From: an uncultured Burkholderiales bacterium
GTDB taxonomy: Bacteria > Pseudomonadota > Gammaproteobacteria > Burkholderiales > Burkholderiaceae
Direction of reading: 5' to 3'
Assembly: GCA_946480465.1 (NCBI GenBank)
Contig: CAMLJY010000014.1
Coordinates: 50,679 to 114,678 of the forward strand
DNA: 64,000 nt
Positions 29,766-37,875 of this stretch are shown in pieces; the stretch's first letter is position 1, and every line of letters starts with the position of its first letter. The notes below the pieces were generated by a model, which saw nothing but the letters and a program-made list of their open reading frames with translations, had not been told where the DNA came from and made no database searches. The position numbers and the translations under genes are program-made.

Positions 29766-31477
29766 TGTTTGCCTTCTCCTGATGCTGGGATAGCAACGTT
29801 CGCACCACCTCGCGACATGCCCTGCGACGGCATGGCCCCGTCCCCGGTGGCCGACGCTGGACCCGTTTCGGTGCCCGCCGCACCAGAAGCCGGCAGGTGC
29901 CAATGCCAATACCGCCGACGCACGTCGCGGGTGCATGTTCCCGCACCATCGTGCCACATCCATGCGCCGCATCGATCGGTGCGAACCACGGGTATGCCCA
30001 GGGCCTGATAACGCGCCATCACGTCGGGCGCCGGGTGGCCGAAGCGGCTGCGGTAGCCGGCCTGCACCACGGCCACCTGCGGCCGCACGGCGCGCAGGAA
30101 AGCCTCGGTCGACGAGGTGCGGCTGCCGTGGTGCGGCACCACCAGCACGTCGCTCTCCAGGCTGCCCGGCGGGCTGCGTTGCAGCAGCGCGGCTTCCTGC
30201 TCGGCCTCGATGTCGCCGGGCAGCAAGGCGGTGCGGCCGCGCTGGTCGACCACGCGCAGCACGCAGGAGATGGCGTTGGGCTTGCGCGCCCGCTGCTCTT
30301 CACCCGGCACGGGATGCAGCACGTCGAAGCGCACGCCGTCCCACTGCCAGGACTGGCCCGCCACGCAACGCTCGGACAGCCGCGCCCGGCCGTGCAGCGG
30401 ATGCCCGGCCTCCAGCGAGCTGAGCAGACGGCGCGGCGGCAGCGCCGCCATCACCGACGCGGCACCGCCGACGTGGTCGACGTCGCGGTGGCTCAGCAGC
30501 AGCAGGTCGAGCCCGGTCTCGCCGCGGGCCTGCATCAAGGGCACCAGCACCCGGTGGCCGGCGTCGTTCTCGGCCGAGTACTGCGGGCCGGCATCCACCA
30601 GCAGCAGGTGGTGCCGGGTGCGCACCAGCACCGCGGTGCCTTGGCCCACGTCCGCGGCCAGCAGCTCGAAGTGGCCGTGCGGCGGTCGCTCGATCGGCGG
30701 CGCCAGCAAGGGCAGCGCCATCGGCAGCGCCAGCCACCTCACCCGCCAGGGCAGGGGCAGCAGCAACAGCAGCGCCGCCGCGAGGCCGCTGGCGACGCCC
30801 CAGCCCGGCGCCACGCCCACCGACCACACCGCGCCCGGCCAGGCCGCGAGCACCGAGAGTCCATGGCCCGCCACCTGCACCAGCGCCGCAGCCGCCCACC
30901 ACAGCGGCGCGGCCAGCACGCCCAGCAGCGCCAGCGGCGTGATGAGCAGCGTGACCAGCGGAATGGCCGCCAGGTTGGCGACGAAGCCGACCAGTGACAG
31001 CTGCTGGAAGCACAGCAGCGACAGCGGCGCCAGCCCGACCGTGGCCACCGCCTGCGCGCGCAGCATGCCGCCGGCCGCGGCGCGCCAACCGGTCGCCGGC
31101 GGGCCGCGCCGCGGCGCCTCGGACGCCAGCAGCAGGCCCACCGCGGCGAACGAGAGCCAGAAGCCCGGCTGCAGCAGCGACCACGGGTCCAGCGCCGTCA
31201 CCGCCACCGCGGCCACCGTCAGCACCAGCAGCCAGGGCCAGCGCCAGCCCGCGCTGCGCAGCAGCACGCCCACCGCCAGCATCACCACCGTGCGCTGTGC
31301 CGGCACGCCCCAGCCGGCCAGCAGCGCGTACCCGAAAGAGGCCAGCAGGCCGCCCCAGGCACCGGCCAGGCGCGCCGGCACGCGCAGCGAGGCACCCGGC
31401 CAGCGACGCCACGCCCAGCCGATGGCATGGCCCGCGAGCCAGGCGAACATGGTCACGTGCAGGCCAATATAGGTCAC
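29762..31477 (-). pseudogene. comEC: comEC, 5' part removed by prophage insertion
   Basis: This is the C-terminal two thirds of ComEC/Rec2, the inner-membrane DNA uptake channel. The competence domain starts abruptly within its conserved GLHVT motif, continues through many membrane helices, and is followed by the metallo-beta-lactamase-like domain (LLSHRDVDHVGG, LVVPHHGS). Normal ComEC has an N-terminal domain and the first membrane segments ahead of this point, about 200-280 residues, which are absent. Upstream of GLHV the sequence turns A/T-rich and leads directly into the phage integrase. The frame stays open to a GTG at 31477, but a functional protein is unlikely. The missing part should lie beyond the far end of the prophage. 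The stop overlaps the ATP-grasp start (ATGA). Confidence 0.9.
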
Positions 31478-31480
31478 TTT
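31447..31480. other. Probable attL: chromosome-prophage junction in comEC
   Basis: On the - strand, host-like comEC coding sequence (Gly-Leu-His-Val-Thr-Met) runs up to about 31465 and then stops matching the conserved ComEC pattern (the expected Ile-Ser before Gly is replaced). The next bases are A/T-rich, unlike the chromosome. The integrase start codon lies 24-54 bases further on. Adjacent att site and integrase is the normal layout. The exact crossover core cannot be fixed without the other end or an empty site. Confidence 0.8.
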
Positions 31481-31518
31481 TGATTAGAATGGACAGTCGA
31501 AGCCCCATGGGCCTTTCC

Positions 31519-33081
31519 ATGTCCAAGATCGCCTTCAGCTACGTCCGATTCAGCACCAAAGGCCAGTTCTCCGGTGACAGCCTGACGCGGCAGCTCACCA
31601 AGGCCCGCGACTACGCCGCGCGCCACGACCTCCAGCTCGATGAGAGCAGCTACCTCGACCTCGGCATGTCCGCGTTCCGGGGTAAGAACGCCAAGGAAGG
31701 GATGCTTGGCGCGTTCCTCTTGGCGGTCGACGAGGGGCGGGTTCCGAAGGACTGCATCCTGCTTGTCGAGAGCCTGGACCGCATCTCACGCGCGAACATC
31801 ATGGACGCGCTTCCGCTGTTCATGAGCATCATCAACCGTGGCGTGACGGTGGTGACGCTCGCAGATGGTGAGCGGGTCTACACCCGTGAAGCGATCATCA
31901 AAGACAACGGGATGTCGCTCTTCGGCTCGATGATGGTGCTCATCCGAGCGCACGAGGAGTCGGCCACCAAGAGCATGCGCGTCAAGAGCGCCAAGGCCAA
32001 CGCCCTCAAGGCGGGCAAGAAGCACGGCAAGTGCCCCGCGTGGCTGCAGCCGAACGACGACAGGCAGAGCTTCACCATCATCGAGGAGCAGGCCAACATC
32101 GTGCGCGAGGTATTCCGCATGCGCCGTGAGTCCATTGGTTCGCTGCGGATCGCGAAGCACCTGAATGCCACCTACGGCTGGAAGTACGGCGCACCGCAGG
32201 TCGCGCGCCTCCTCAAGAACCCCACCGTGATCGGCACCAGGGTGTCACAGGCAGGCTACGAGCCGCTCCTCGACTTCTACCCACCCATCATCAGCAAGGA
32301 AGAGTTCTACGACGTGCAGCGGCTGATGTCGGGTGCCATCGGCACCAAGCGCGGCCGCCGAGCCGAGGACGAGCCAAACCTCTTCACGGGCCTGCTGTTC
32401 TGCGCGCACTGCGGAGCGCGCATGCAGTTCTTCAGAGCGACAAAGAATGTCTCACAGCGGTACCTCCGGTGCGACAACGCCATCAAGGCCGTTGGGTGCG
32501 AGTCAGCCGACGGTGGGTACGTCAACTACGACGCGCTTGAGAAGGAGGTGATCGGTTGGCTGCTGCTCGACCAAGACGAGGATGTCGTCACGCTGTTGGA
32601 CAAGAAGCCCACGCAGAAGGTCACGACAAGCGCCGAGCTGCAGAGCCTGAAGGAGCAGCAGGCTCGTTTGATTGACCTCGTGAGCGAAGGACTGATGAAC
32701 CCCCGCCTGGTTCGCGAGAAGCTGAACGCCCTTGAGATGCAGATCAGTCACCACGAAGCAACGCTCGTTGCCGAGCCTGAGGCGGATGAGCGGCTGTTCG
32801 CTGAGAAGGCCTGGGCGCTGGTCGAGCGGCATGAAGATGCACGACTGGCAGTGGAGGCAGGCGAGGACCCGCAGGAGCTGTACGCCGTGCGACGGGAGCT
32901 GAAGACCGCGTTCCAGCGCTCACTTGAGCGCATCAACGTCTTCCCTGAGAAGCGCGTGAAGAACATCCACCGCTGCAAGTTCTCGGTTCGCTTCCGTGGG
33001 TACGACGGCGAGCCAGCGCGCAAGTACGAGCGCCCTGCCCTGAATCACGTGAAAGGCGTCTTCAATGGTGCAACCAAGTAG
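31519..33081 (+). CDS. Large serine recombinase, phage integrase
   Basis: A 520-aa serine integrase. The catalytic domain has Ser12 in YVRFSTKGQ and the LDRISR motif at 86-91. A recombinase domain follows (VRMRRESIGSLRIAKHLNAT type helices, then ARLLKNPTVIGT), then a zinc ribbon with Cys295, Cys298, Cys318 and Cys327, and a coiled coil (SLKEQQARLIDLVSEG onward). The most natural start is the Met of MSKIAFSYV at 31519; in-frame ATGs at 31507 and 31489 are possible and no ribosome site decides. It lies at the attL edge and overlaps the next gene by 17 bp. It should catalyse integration into comEC. Confidence 0.95.
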   Translation: MSKIAFSYVRFSTKGQFSGDSLTRQLTKARDYAARHDLQLDESSYLDLGMSAFRGKNAKEGMLGAFLLAVDEGRVPKDCILLVESLDRISRANIMDALPLFMSIINRGVTVVTLADGERVYTREAIIKDNGMSLFGSMMVLIRAHEESATKSMRVKSAKANALKAGKKHGKCPAWLQPNDDRQSFTIIEEQANIVREVFRMRRESIGSLRIAKHLNATYGWKYGAPQVARLLKNPTVIGTRVSQAGYEPLLDFYPPIISKEEFYDVQRLMSGAIGTKRGRRAEDEPNLFTGLLFCAHCGARMQFFRATKNVSQRYLRCDNAIKAVGCESADGGYVNYDALEKEVIGWLLLDQDEDVVTLLDKKPTQKVTTSAELQSLKEQQARLIDLVSEGLMNPRLVREKLNALEMQISHHEATLVAEPEADERLFAEKAWALVERHEDARLAVEAGEDPQELYAVRRELKTAFQRSLERINVFPEKRVKNIHRCKFSVRFRGYDGEPARKYERPALNHVKGVFNGATK

Positions 33082-34144
33082 GCGCCTGTCGGGCTCGGTT
33101 CCGGCATGGCTGCGAAGGGCCAACGGCGGCCTTGAGGTCATCAAGGAGAAGGCGGACGTCGTACTCCAGATCTTCGAGCTGGCGACCAACGGGATGAGCA
33201 CCGCACGCATCAGGGATTGGCTCAATGACAACAACGTCCCCACGATGGCCGGCAAAGGCGAGAACGGCTGGAGCGAAGGCGTGGTGTCAATGCTGCTGCG
33301 AAATCAGGCGGTCATCGGGCACGTCGAGCGAAGCGACGGCACGCTCGACAAGGGGCGCTACCCACCGATCCTTGATGAAACGCTGTTCGACAAGGCGCGG
33401 GACGGGATTGCCTCACGTCGCGGTAAGGGCGGCCAGCCAGGCAAGAATGTTCGCAACCTCTTCAGCGCCCTCGTGTTCTGCGGGGCCTGCGGCTCCAAGC
33501 ACCGCTACGTGGACGGCTGCGTGCGCTGCCTGCGTGGCTACGCAAAGCGGGCAGAGTGCGGTGCGAAGCCGCTACCCTACTTGCCGCTTGAAACGAAGAT
33601 CCTCGACCTCTGCTCCACCGGCAGGCTGCTCGATCCGCGGCCGGTGAAGGCCGACAAGACCGTGGGGCTGCGACGCAAGCTGCTCGATGTCGAGGAGCGG
33701 CTGAAGAGGATCTACGACGACATCACACGCAAGCCACTGGACAGGCTGTCAGGGCTGCTCATCGTCGTCAGGAAACTTGAGGCGGAGAAGGCAGAGCTGG
33801 AGAAGCAGATCGAACAGCTACGACCGAAGGAGTTCGACGCCGAGTTCATCTTGGAACTGCGGCTTGAAATCATGGCGGCGCGTCGAACCGTGCAGCACGA
33901 CGCTGACACGTTGGAAAAGCGACTGGCGCTTCAAGCGCGCATGCGGCAGCTCTTCACGCGGATCGTCGTGACAGATGAGGTGGATGAGAAGAAGAACGTG
34001 CGCTACGTCGAGCTGTACGGGCCGTTCGTGCCTGCGCTGCTAAAGGCGCACAGGCTGCCTCGGGTGGGCAGGGAGACGGATGCCACCGGGACCACGGCGA
34101 CCGACGTTGGGATGAAGGTCGGTGTGGTGCTACCGGTGAGTTGA
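33065..34144 (+). CDS. Recombinase-domain protein without catalytic domain
   Basis: A 359-aa protein that starts at the point corresponding to the linker after a serine integrase catalytic domain: both proteins share PAWL just before the recombinase domain. It has the recombinase domain (STARIRDWLNDNNVPTM, VSMLLRNQAVIGHV), a zinc ribbon (Cys139, Cys142 and a second pair in CVRCLRGYAKRAEC region) and a long coiled coil (VRKLEAEKAELEKQIEQL). No YxRxS or DRxxR catalytic motif is present. Its start lies inside the integrase gene with a 17-bp overlap, so the two are made together. It may bind the att sites beside the integrase, act as a directionality factor, or make a mixed synapse. All three roles are inferences. 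Confidence 0.85.
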   Translation: MVQPSRRLSGSVPAWLRRANGGLEVIKEKADVVLQIFELATNGMSTARIRDWLNDNNVPTMAGKGENGWSEGVVSMLLRNQAVIGHVERSDGTLDKGRYPPILDETLFDKARDGIASRRGKGGQPGKNVRNLFSALVFCGACGSKHRYVDGCVRCLRGYAKRAECGAKPLPYLPLETKILDLCSTGRLLDPRPVKADKTVGLRRKLLDVEERLKRIYDDITRKPLDRLSGLLIVVRKLEAEKAELEKQIEQLRPKEFDAEFILELRLEIMAARRTVQHDADTLEKRLALQARMRQLFTRIVVTDEVDEKKNVRYVELYGPFVPALLKAHRLPRVGRETDATGTTATDVGMKVGVVLPVS

Positions 34145-34504
34145 CTAGGCGTCGGGCTTGGTGACGGTGAAAGTCACCTCCATCTTCTCAAGGTCGTAGA
34201 GGGCCACGATGGTGCCGTAGATGGGCGGTGGTTCGACCCACTGACGCTCCTGCTTTGGGCTCCACGAACGAATCTCCCACGCCTTGTGGGTGTGGGTGTC
34301 CACAGTCCTACGAAACCAAGGGCTCTTGCGCCCCGACAGCTCGCGTCCAAGCTGGGTTACGTACTCGTAGCTGAGCTGGTACAGCTTCTTCTTCTGGGTG
34401 TTGAAGGCGACCCTGCTGAGACGCTGGTCAGCGCTTTCGGGTGGAACGACGCGCATTCCTGGCAGGCGCTTCAGCGCCTCCCGTTCCTTACTGCGCGCCG
34501 TCAT
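34145..34504 (-). CDS. Unknown phage protein (119 aa)
   Basis: I do not recognise this protein. From the ATG at 34504 (GGGG about 8 bases before) it has 119 aa, beginning MTARSKEREALKRL. It is basic in the first half and ends in a beta-rich stretch (MEVTFTVTKPDA). It is convergent with the recombinase-like gene, ending directly beside it, and overlaps the upstream unknown gene by 17 bp, so the two are probably co-translated. Confidence 0.6.
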   Translation of the reverse strand: MTARSKEREALKRLPGMRVVPPESADQRLSRVAFNTQKKKLYQLSYEYVTQLGRELSGRKSPWFRRTVDTHTHKAWEIRSWSPKQERQWVEPPPIYGTIVALYDLEKMEVTFTVTKPDA

Positions 34505-35111
34505 CGCCGCCCCCACGCGCCTCAAGCTCGCGCTGCTTCAGGCGCTCAACGATGTTGTGCAAGCGACCTTCCGAACCAAGCGGCTCCATGTCTGGTTCGC
34601 TCATGTATTCGACAAACTGATCGTGAGCTGCGCGCAGCAGTGAATGCTGGTCCTCGTAGAAGTCCCTGACCGCGTAGCGCTCCAGCGGGGTCAGCTCGTC
34701 GTAGTGATCGACGAACAGCAGCTCAGGTGGTGGGTCAAAGTCGTGCGGGTTGTAGTGGTGCTTCGCTAGCTCCTTCGTTCCCTTTGACAGGTAGAACGTG
34801 ACCATCTGGTCGTGGTCGTACGCCTGCAGACATAGGACATTGGGGTCGTCGAACAGCGCCTTGAACTCAGGGGTGTCGGTGGCGCGGTGCTTGTTGCTGC
34901 GGTTCGAGTGGAAGTCCACTGAGACCCGGCCCCAGAACTGGGCAACGGTGTCGACGCACCCGATGGAGTCGTTCGACAGCGTGTTGAATCGAACGCGATG
35001 GAAGATCCAGTTGTGGTCCTCGTCGCGCTTCCAGTGCAGGTGGCCGTCTTCGTCTAGCGTTACGAGGTCGAGGGGGAAGAAATGGTACGTGTCAGTCCAA
35101 CCGTAGCTCAT
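34488..35111 (-). CDS. Unknown phage protein (207 aa)
   Basis: I do not recognise this protein. It starts MSYGWTDTYHFFPLDLV, is acidic and rich in His, Asp and Phe, and has no evident membrane segment or signal. A ribosome site (AGGAG) precedes the start. The start region forms one arm of an 8-bp inverted repeat (35111-35118 and 35154-35161) that could pair in the mRNA leader. It overlaps the downstream unknown gene. Lying between the serine and tyrosine recombinase loci, it could be an accessory of lysogeny, but nothing in the sequence proves this. Confidence 0.65.
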   Translation of the reverse strand: MSYGWTDTYHFFPLDLVTLDEDGHLHWKRDEDHNWIFHRVRFNTLSNDSIGCVDTVAQFWGRVSVDFHSNRSNKHRATDTPEFKALFDDPNVLCLQAYDHDQMVTFYLSKGTKELAKHHYNPHDFDPPPELLFVDHYDELTPLERYAVRDFYEDQHSLLRAAHDQFVEYMSEPDMEPLGSEGRLHNIVERLKQRELEARGGGDDGAQ

Positions 35112-35207
35112 CCTGAACTCCTGTCAACGCCGCAACATCGCGGCAATCGCAGTGTTCAGGAGCGCCCCTCCTCATACCACCTAGCACTCGGCCTCAACCG
35201 CTAGGCA

Positions 35208-35786
35208 TTAGAGTCTGGCGGCGTACGCCTTGGTCACGTCGTCGGCCATCCGGCCCATATACGTCAGCGTCTGCCGCTCGCTGGAGTGGTTCAGCACCTC
35301 CATCAGCGTCGCCATCGACGTGCCCAGGTAGTCGTGGTGCAGCCGCACGAACGACTTGCGCGCGGTGTGGGAGGCGAACGAGCCTTCCAAGCCAGCGGCC
35401 TCGCACCATGCCTTCACCATCCGACCCCACGAGGCGGTCGTGAGCGCTCCACGCTGGCCGGCGTAGATGTGCGGGGAGTCGCACTCCCGGCGCCAGAGGC
35501 GAAGGGCGCTGCTGGCCGCTTCGTTCAGCGGGATCACGCGTCGCTTCTTCGTCTTGCCTTCCAGCAGGGTGAGCGTGAGCGTGATGCCGTCGTCGCTCGT
35601 GTCGTCCCAGGTCAGCTTCACGAGGTCGCCTGCGCGGAGAGCCGAGCCGATGGCCACCTCGAACAGCGCCCGGTCCCGCGTGGTCTGGAGCTGCTGCCTG
35701 ACCTTCGCCAGGGCCTCCGGTGACTTGATCGGGTCGGTGGTGATGGTCCTACCTTTGTTCGGGGATTCGTGACCGGTGGTGAACAT
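35208..35786 (-). CDS. Minimal tyrosine recombinase (catalytic domain only)
   Basis: A 192-aa tyrosine recombinase. The catalytic pattern is visible: first Arg in GSALRAGDL (Arg51), the beta-hairpin Lys region TKKRRVIPL, HTARK (His and second Arg), LNHSS (third histidine position) and the tyrosine in LTYMG. The usual N-terminal core-binding (SAM-like) domain is missing, so it is about half the length of lambda-type integrases. The start is the ATG at 35786 with GGAG before it; a TTG 12 bases upstream is less likely. The serine recombinase already accounts for integration, so this one may resolve multimers or invert DNA. Confidence 0.88.
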   Translation of the reverse strand: MFTTGHESPNKGRTITTDPIKSPEALAKVRQQLQTTRDRALFEVAIGSALRAGDLVKLTWDDTSDDGITLTLTLLEGKTKKRRVIPLNEAASSALRLWRRECDSPHIYAGQRGALTTASWGRMVKAWCEAAGLEGSFASHTARKSFVRLHHDYLGTSMATLMEVLNHSSERQTLTYMGRMADDVTKAYAARL

Positions 35787-35974
35787 ACTCGGCTCCAAAA
35801 ATACTTGACGAGTTTGATTCTATTCTGGTGGTGGAGTTTGTACACAGCGGGAGCGCGAGTATGTGCGCACGTCAAAACGGTGTAACGACGTGGGCCACGT
35901 ATGTACTTCTCGACCCGTCTAGATATTATGACCATACTGGATGAGTATCCAGTTCAACCAAGGAGATTCTCAGT
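35787..35974. promoter_or_regulatory. Divergent control region with two palindromes
   Basis: This stretch separates the tyrosine recombinase (-) from the small + strand genes. It holds two near-perfect palindromes: ACGTGG-G-CCACGT at 35888-35900 and ACTGGAT-GAGT-ATCCAGT at 35936-35953. A -10-like TATTAT lies at 35924-35929, just ahead of the second palindrome. On the - strand, TAGAAT (35817-35822) with TGTACA 16 bp upstream could serve the recombinase gene. The layout suggests repressor operators over divergent promoters; no repressor is identified. Confidence 0.4.
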
Positions 35975-36160
35975 ATGGCAACCGCTCAAACCCCGAAGAC
36001 CCCCGCTACCCCCAAGGCCGAGAAGAAGCCCGCCCCCACCCCGGTCCAGCGCGTCACCGACCTCCTGAAGAAGGCCGCCCTTCAAGGCAAGGTCACGGCC
36101 GACGAACTCGATGTGGTCGCGAACCTCGCTGGTTCGCTCAAGGTTTTCATCAAGTCGTGA
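35975..36160 (+). CDS. Small Ala/Pro/Lys-rich phage protein (61 aa)
   Basis: A 61-aa protein with a good ribosome site (AAGGAG, 9 bases before the ATG). The first 25 residues are rich in Ala, Pro, Thr and Lys; the rest (VQRVTDLLKKAALQG onward) is predicted helical. I do not recognise a family. It is coupled to the next gene by GTGA. Confidence 0.65.
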   Translation: MATAQTPKTPATPKAEKKPAPTPVQRVTDLLKKAALQGKVTADELDVVANLAGSLKVFIKS

Positions 36161-36501
36161 GCGCGCGGAGGCTGCTTCAGGCCTCCTTCTTCTGGCGCAA
36201 CGACAAGCCGGGTGGGATAGGACTGACGTTCCGCCCACCTGGCTTCACGCCTGACGAGCTGACCGAGATGTTCAGCGGCGCCACGGTGCGGGACTACTTC
36301 CGCGACAGCGACGCAAACCTCGGCACCCAGCTCGTCGAGACGTACCTGACCCAGCTTGAGTGGCTGGCAGGCGAGGCCAAGAAGGGGCCGCTTCCACTTC
36401 CTCGCGCGATCTTGGTCGCGCTCAACATCATGTGGCTCGCTGAGCGCGGGTTCATACCCAACGACGAGTTCAACGGGCCGATGTTCGTGTGGTCTGAATA
36501 G
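36157..36501 (+). CDS. Unknown phage protein (114 aa)
   Basis: The start is a GTG that overlaps the stop of the preceding small gene (GTGA). The protein begins MSARRLLQASFFWRNDKPGG and contains FRPPGFTPDELTEMF and a helical second half. I do not recognise a family. A strong intrinsic terminator lies about 90 bp after its stop, closing this two-gene unit. Confidence 0.65.
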   Translation: MSARRLLQASFFWRNDKPGGIGLTFRPPGFTPDELTEMFSGATVRDYFRDSDANLGTQLVETYLTQLEWLAGEAKKGPLPLPRAILVALNIMWLAERGFIPNDEFNGPMFVWSE

Positions 36502-36590
36502 GCGAAGGCCAGCGGGGACGCCCGCACAACAAGGCGACTTCTGGAAACCGTTTCGGCGCCAACATCTCGTTAACGGAACCGACCTCCACA

Positions 36591-36616
36591 GGGGCCTTTC
36601 ATGAGGGCCCCTTTTT
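36591..36616 (+). terminator. Rho-independent terminator
   Basis: GGGGCC (36591-36596) pairs with GGCCCC (36606-36611) over a 9-base loop and is followed directly by TTTTT. It ends the small two-gene unit and stands just ahead of a TAAATA element, so the next gene needs its own start of transcription or a processed message. Confidence 0.85.
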
Positions 36617-36625
36617 CATGTGCTC

Positions 36626-36670
36626 CTAAATATCTGCAGGTCAACGCGCCCCGCCTGATGAGTAGATATT
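36626..36670 (+). promoter_or_regulatory. TAAATA-hairpin element 1
   Basis: CTAAATA at 36626-36632. The inverted repeat AATATCT (36629-36635) and AGATATT (36664-36670) begins within the motif and spans 28 bases that contain the start codon of the GIY-YIG gene at 36658. The motif follows a terminator directly. Confidence 0.6.
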
Positions 36671-37434
36671 CAAGAGCAACAGAACACGACACCGTGACCA
36701 CCGCCACCTACGCCCTCTTCCACCTCGACCCGCAGGGGGAGCCCGTCCCGTTCTACGTCGGTGAATCGACCGACCCTGGCCGGCGCTTTCGGCAGCACCA
36801 GCGCGACTGTCGAGACCCGCTCACGGAGAAGGAGGCCTACGTCTACCTTCGCGACCTGTCGTTCCCAGAGTTTCACTACGAGGTGATGCACGGCATGACC
36901 GAGGCCGAGGCCGTCGAGCGGCTGACCAAGGCGGGCTTCACGCTCTACAACGGCAACCGCGGGATCGCGGTGACGACGAAGGTGAAGCGCAAGGAGAGCG
37001 AGTGGAGCCGCATCAACCGCGAGGCGATGGAGCGCGTCGAGCGAGCCGAGCGCCGAACGGTGCTGCACAACAGCGCTCAGCAGCTCACGAAGTCCGAGAT
37101 CGTGCGTCAGCGGATCAACGGCGCCGAGCTGGATGTCGACGTGCTCGATGGGTTGACGTGGACCGAGTGCCCGATTGAGCTGATCCCGCGGCAGCGCAAG
37201 CTGCCAAAGAAGCCCGAGGAGTGCCGCGCCGAGTACGTGAAGTACGGCGACATCAACATCTACGTCGGCTGGCGGAACAACGGCAAGAACGCCACGCACT
37301 ACGCGCGCGACACCGCGAACTACAAGGAGTCGACGCGGCAGCTCACGTGGTCCGACAAGCCGCGCACCCGACGCGAGGTGCTCCAGCACCTCGTTTGGTG
37401 CTCAAAGCGCGACGGGTTCTGGTTGAGCTACTGA
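36658..37434 (+). CDS. GIY-YIG domain protein
   Basis: A protein of about 258 aa. The N-terminal segment YALFHLD...FYVGESTDPGRRFRQH has the GIY-YIG pattern in variant form (YAL and YVG) with the catalytic-type Arg in the following helix. The remainder is charged and not recognised. The start is uncertain: ATG at 36658 or GTG at 36694, neither with a clear ribosome site. GIY-YIG domains usually nick or cut DNA; a free-standing phage copy may be a homing-type or host-DNA nuclease. It converges on the secreted-protein gene with a 7-bp overlap. Confidence 0.75.
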   Translation: MSRYSRATEHDTVTTATYALFHLDPQGEPVPFYVGESTDPGRRFRQHQRDCRDPLTEKEAYVYLRDLSFPEFHYEVMHGMTEAEAVERLTKAGFTLYNGNRGIAVTTKVKRKESEWSRINREAMERVERAERRTVLHNSAQQLTKSEIVRQRINGAELDVDVLDGLTWTECPIELIPRQRKLPKKPEECRAEYVKYGDINIYVGWRNNGKNATHYARDTANYKESTRQLTWSDKPRTRREVLQHLVWCSKRDGFWLSY

Positions 37435-37772
37435 AACTTTGCGGGGTCGAGGAGGCAGTGCCGAGTGGCGTAGTCCTCGATCTCTGCCAGCGGCATGCTC
37501 GGCGGCATCATGAAGACGAACTCTGCGAGCTTCTCCTTGCGCCGCAGGAAGGTCTTCCCTTGAGCCTCAGTGATCTTGCCTTCCCGCACCTTCTCGGCGA
37601 GGTATTCCTCGTTCTTGGCGAGATACGTCGCCAGCGTGCTCATGCCAACATCTGCGATTCGGCCTTTTTGCATCACTGCCGCAAGTTGACCAGTCAAACC
37701 ACAGAACTTGGCGTTCTGAGCGTGCGCGCTACCAGCGAGAACCAGGGCGGCGATAATCAGAATCGGTTTCAT
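37428..37772 (-). CDS. Small exported phage protein (114 aa)
   Basis: The chosen start, MKPILIIAALVLAGSAHAQ, is a clear signal peptide with cleavage after AHA; the mature part is about 95 residues with two cysteines. I do not recognise a family. A prophage gene for an exported protein in the - strand block could be a lysogenic conversion or superinfection-exclusion factor, which is inference. The start codon lies in one arm of a perfect 10-bp hairpin. Confidence 0.7.
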   Translation of the reverse strand: MKPILIIAALVLAGSAHAQNAKFCGLTGQLAAVMQKGRIADVGMSTLATYLAKNEEYLAEKVREGKITEAQGKTFLRRKEKLAEFVFMMPPSMPLAEIEDYATRHCLLDPAKFQ

Positions 37773-37859
37773 GCACATACTCCATAGTTGGTATGTGCAT
37801 ATTAAGTTGACGGCTCCATCAAGTACATAGCGGGCGCCAACCAATACTCACCGTGAGTA
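37771..37859 (-). promoter_or_regulatory. Start-codon hairpin and upstream palindrome
   Basis: ATGCACATAC (37771-37780) and GTATGTGCAT (37791-37800) form a perfect 10-bp stem with a 10-base loop. Read on the - strand, the loop and stem edge hold the ribosome site (TGGAG) and the start codon of the exported-protein gene touches the stem, so translation should depend on the stem opening. A second palindrome, TACTCAC-C-GTGAGTA at 37845-37859, lies upstream and looks like a protein-binding site. Confidence 0.55.
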
Positions 37860-37875
37860 CCAGTTAACACCCGGC

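Noticed and set aside
31440..31500. tRNA gene as phage attachment site
   Set aside because: No tRNA-like cloverleaf at the junction; the interrupted gene is comEC.
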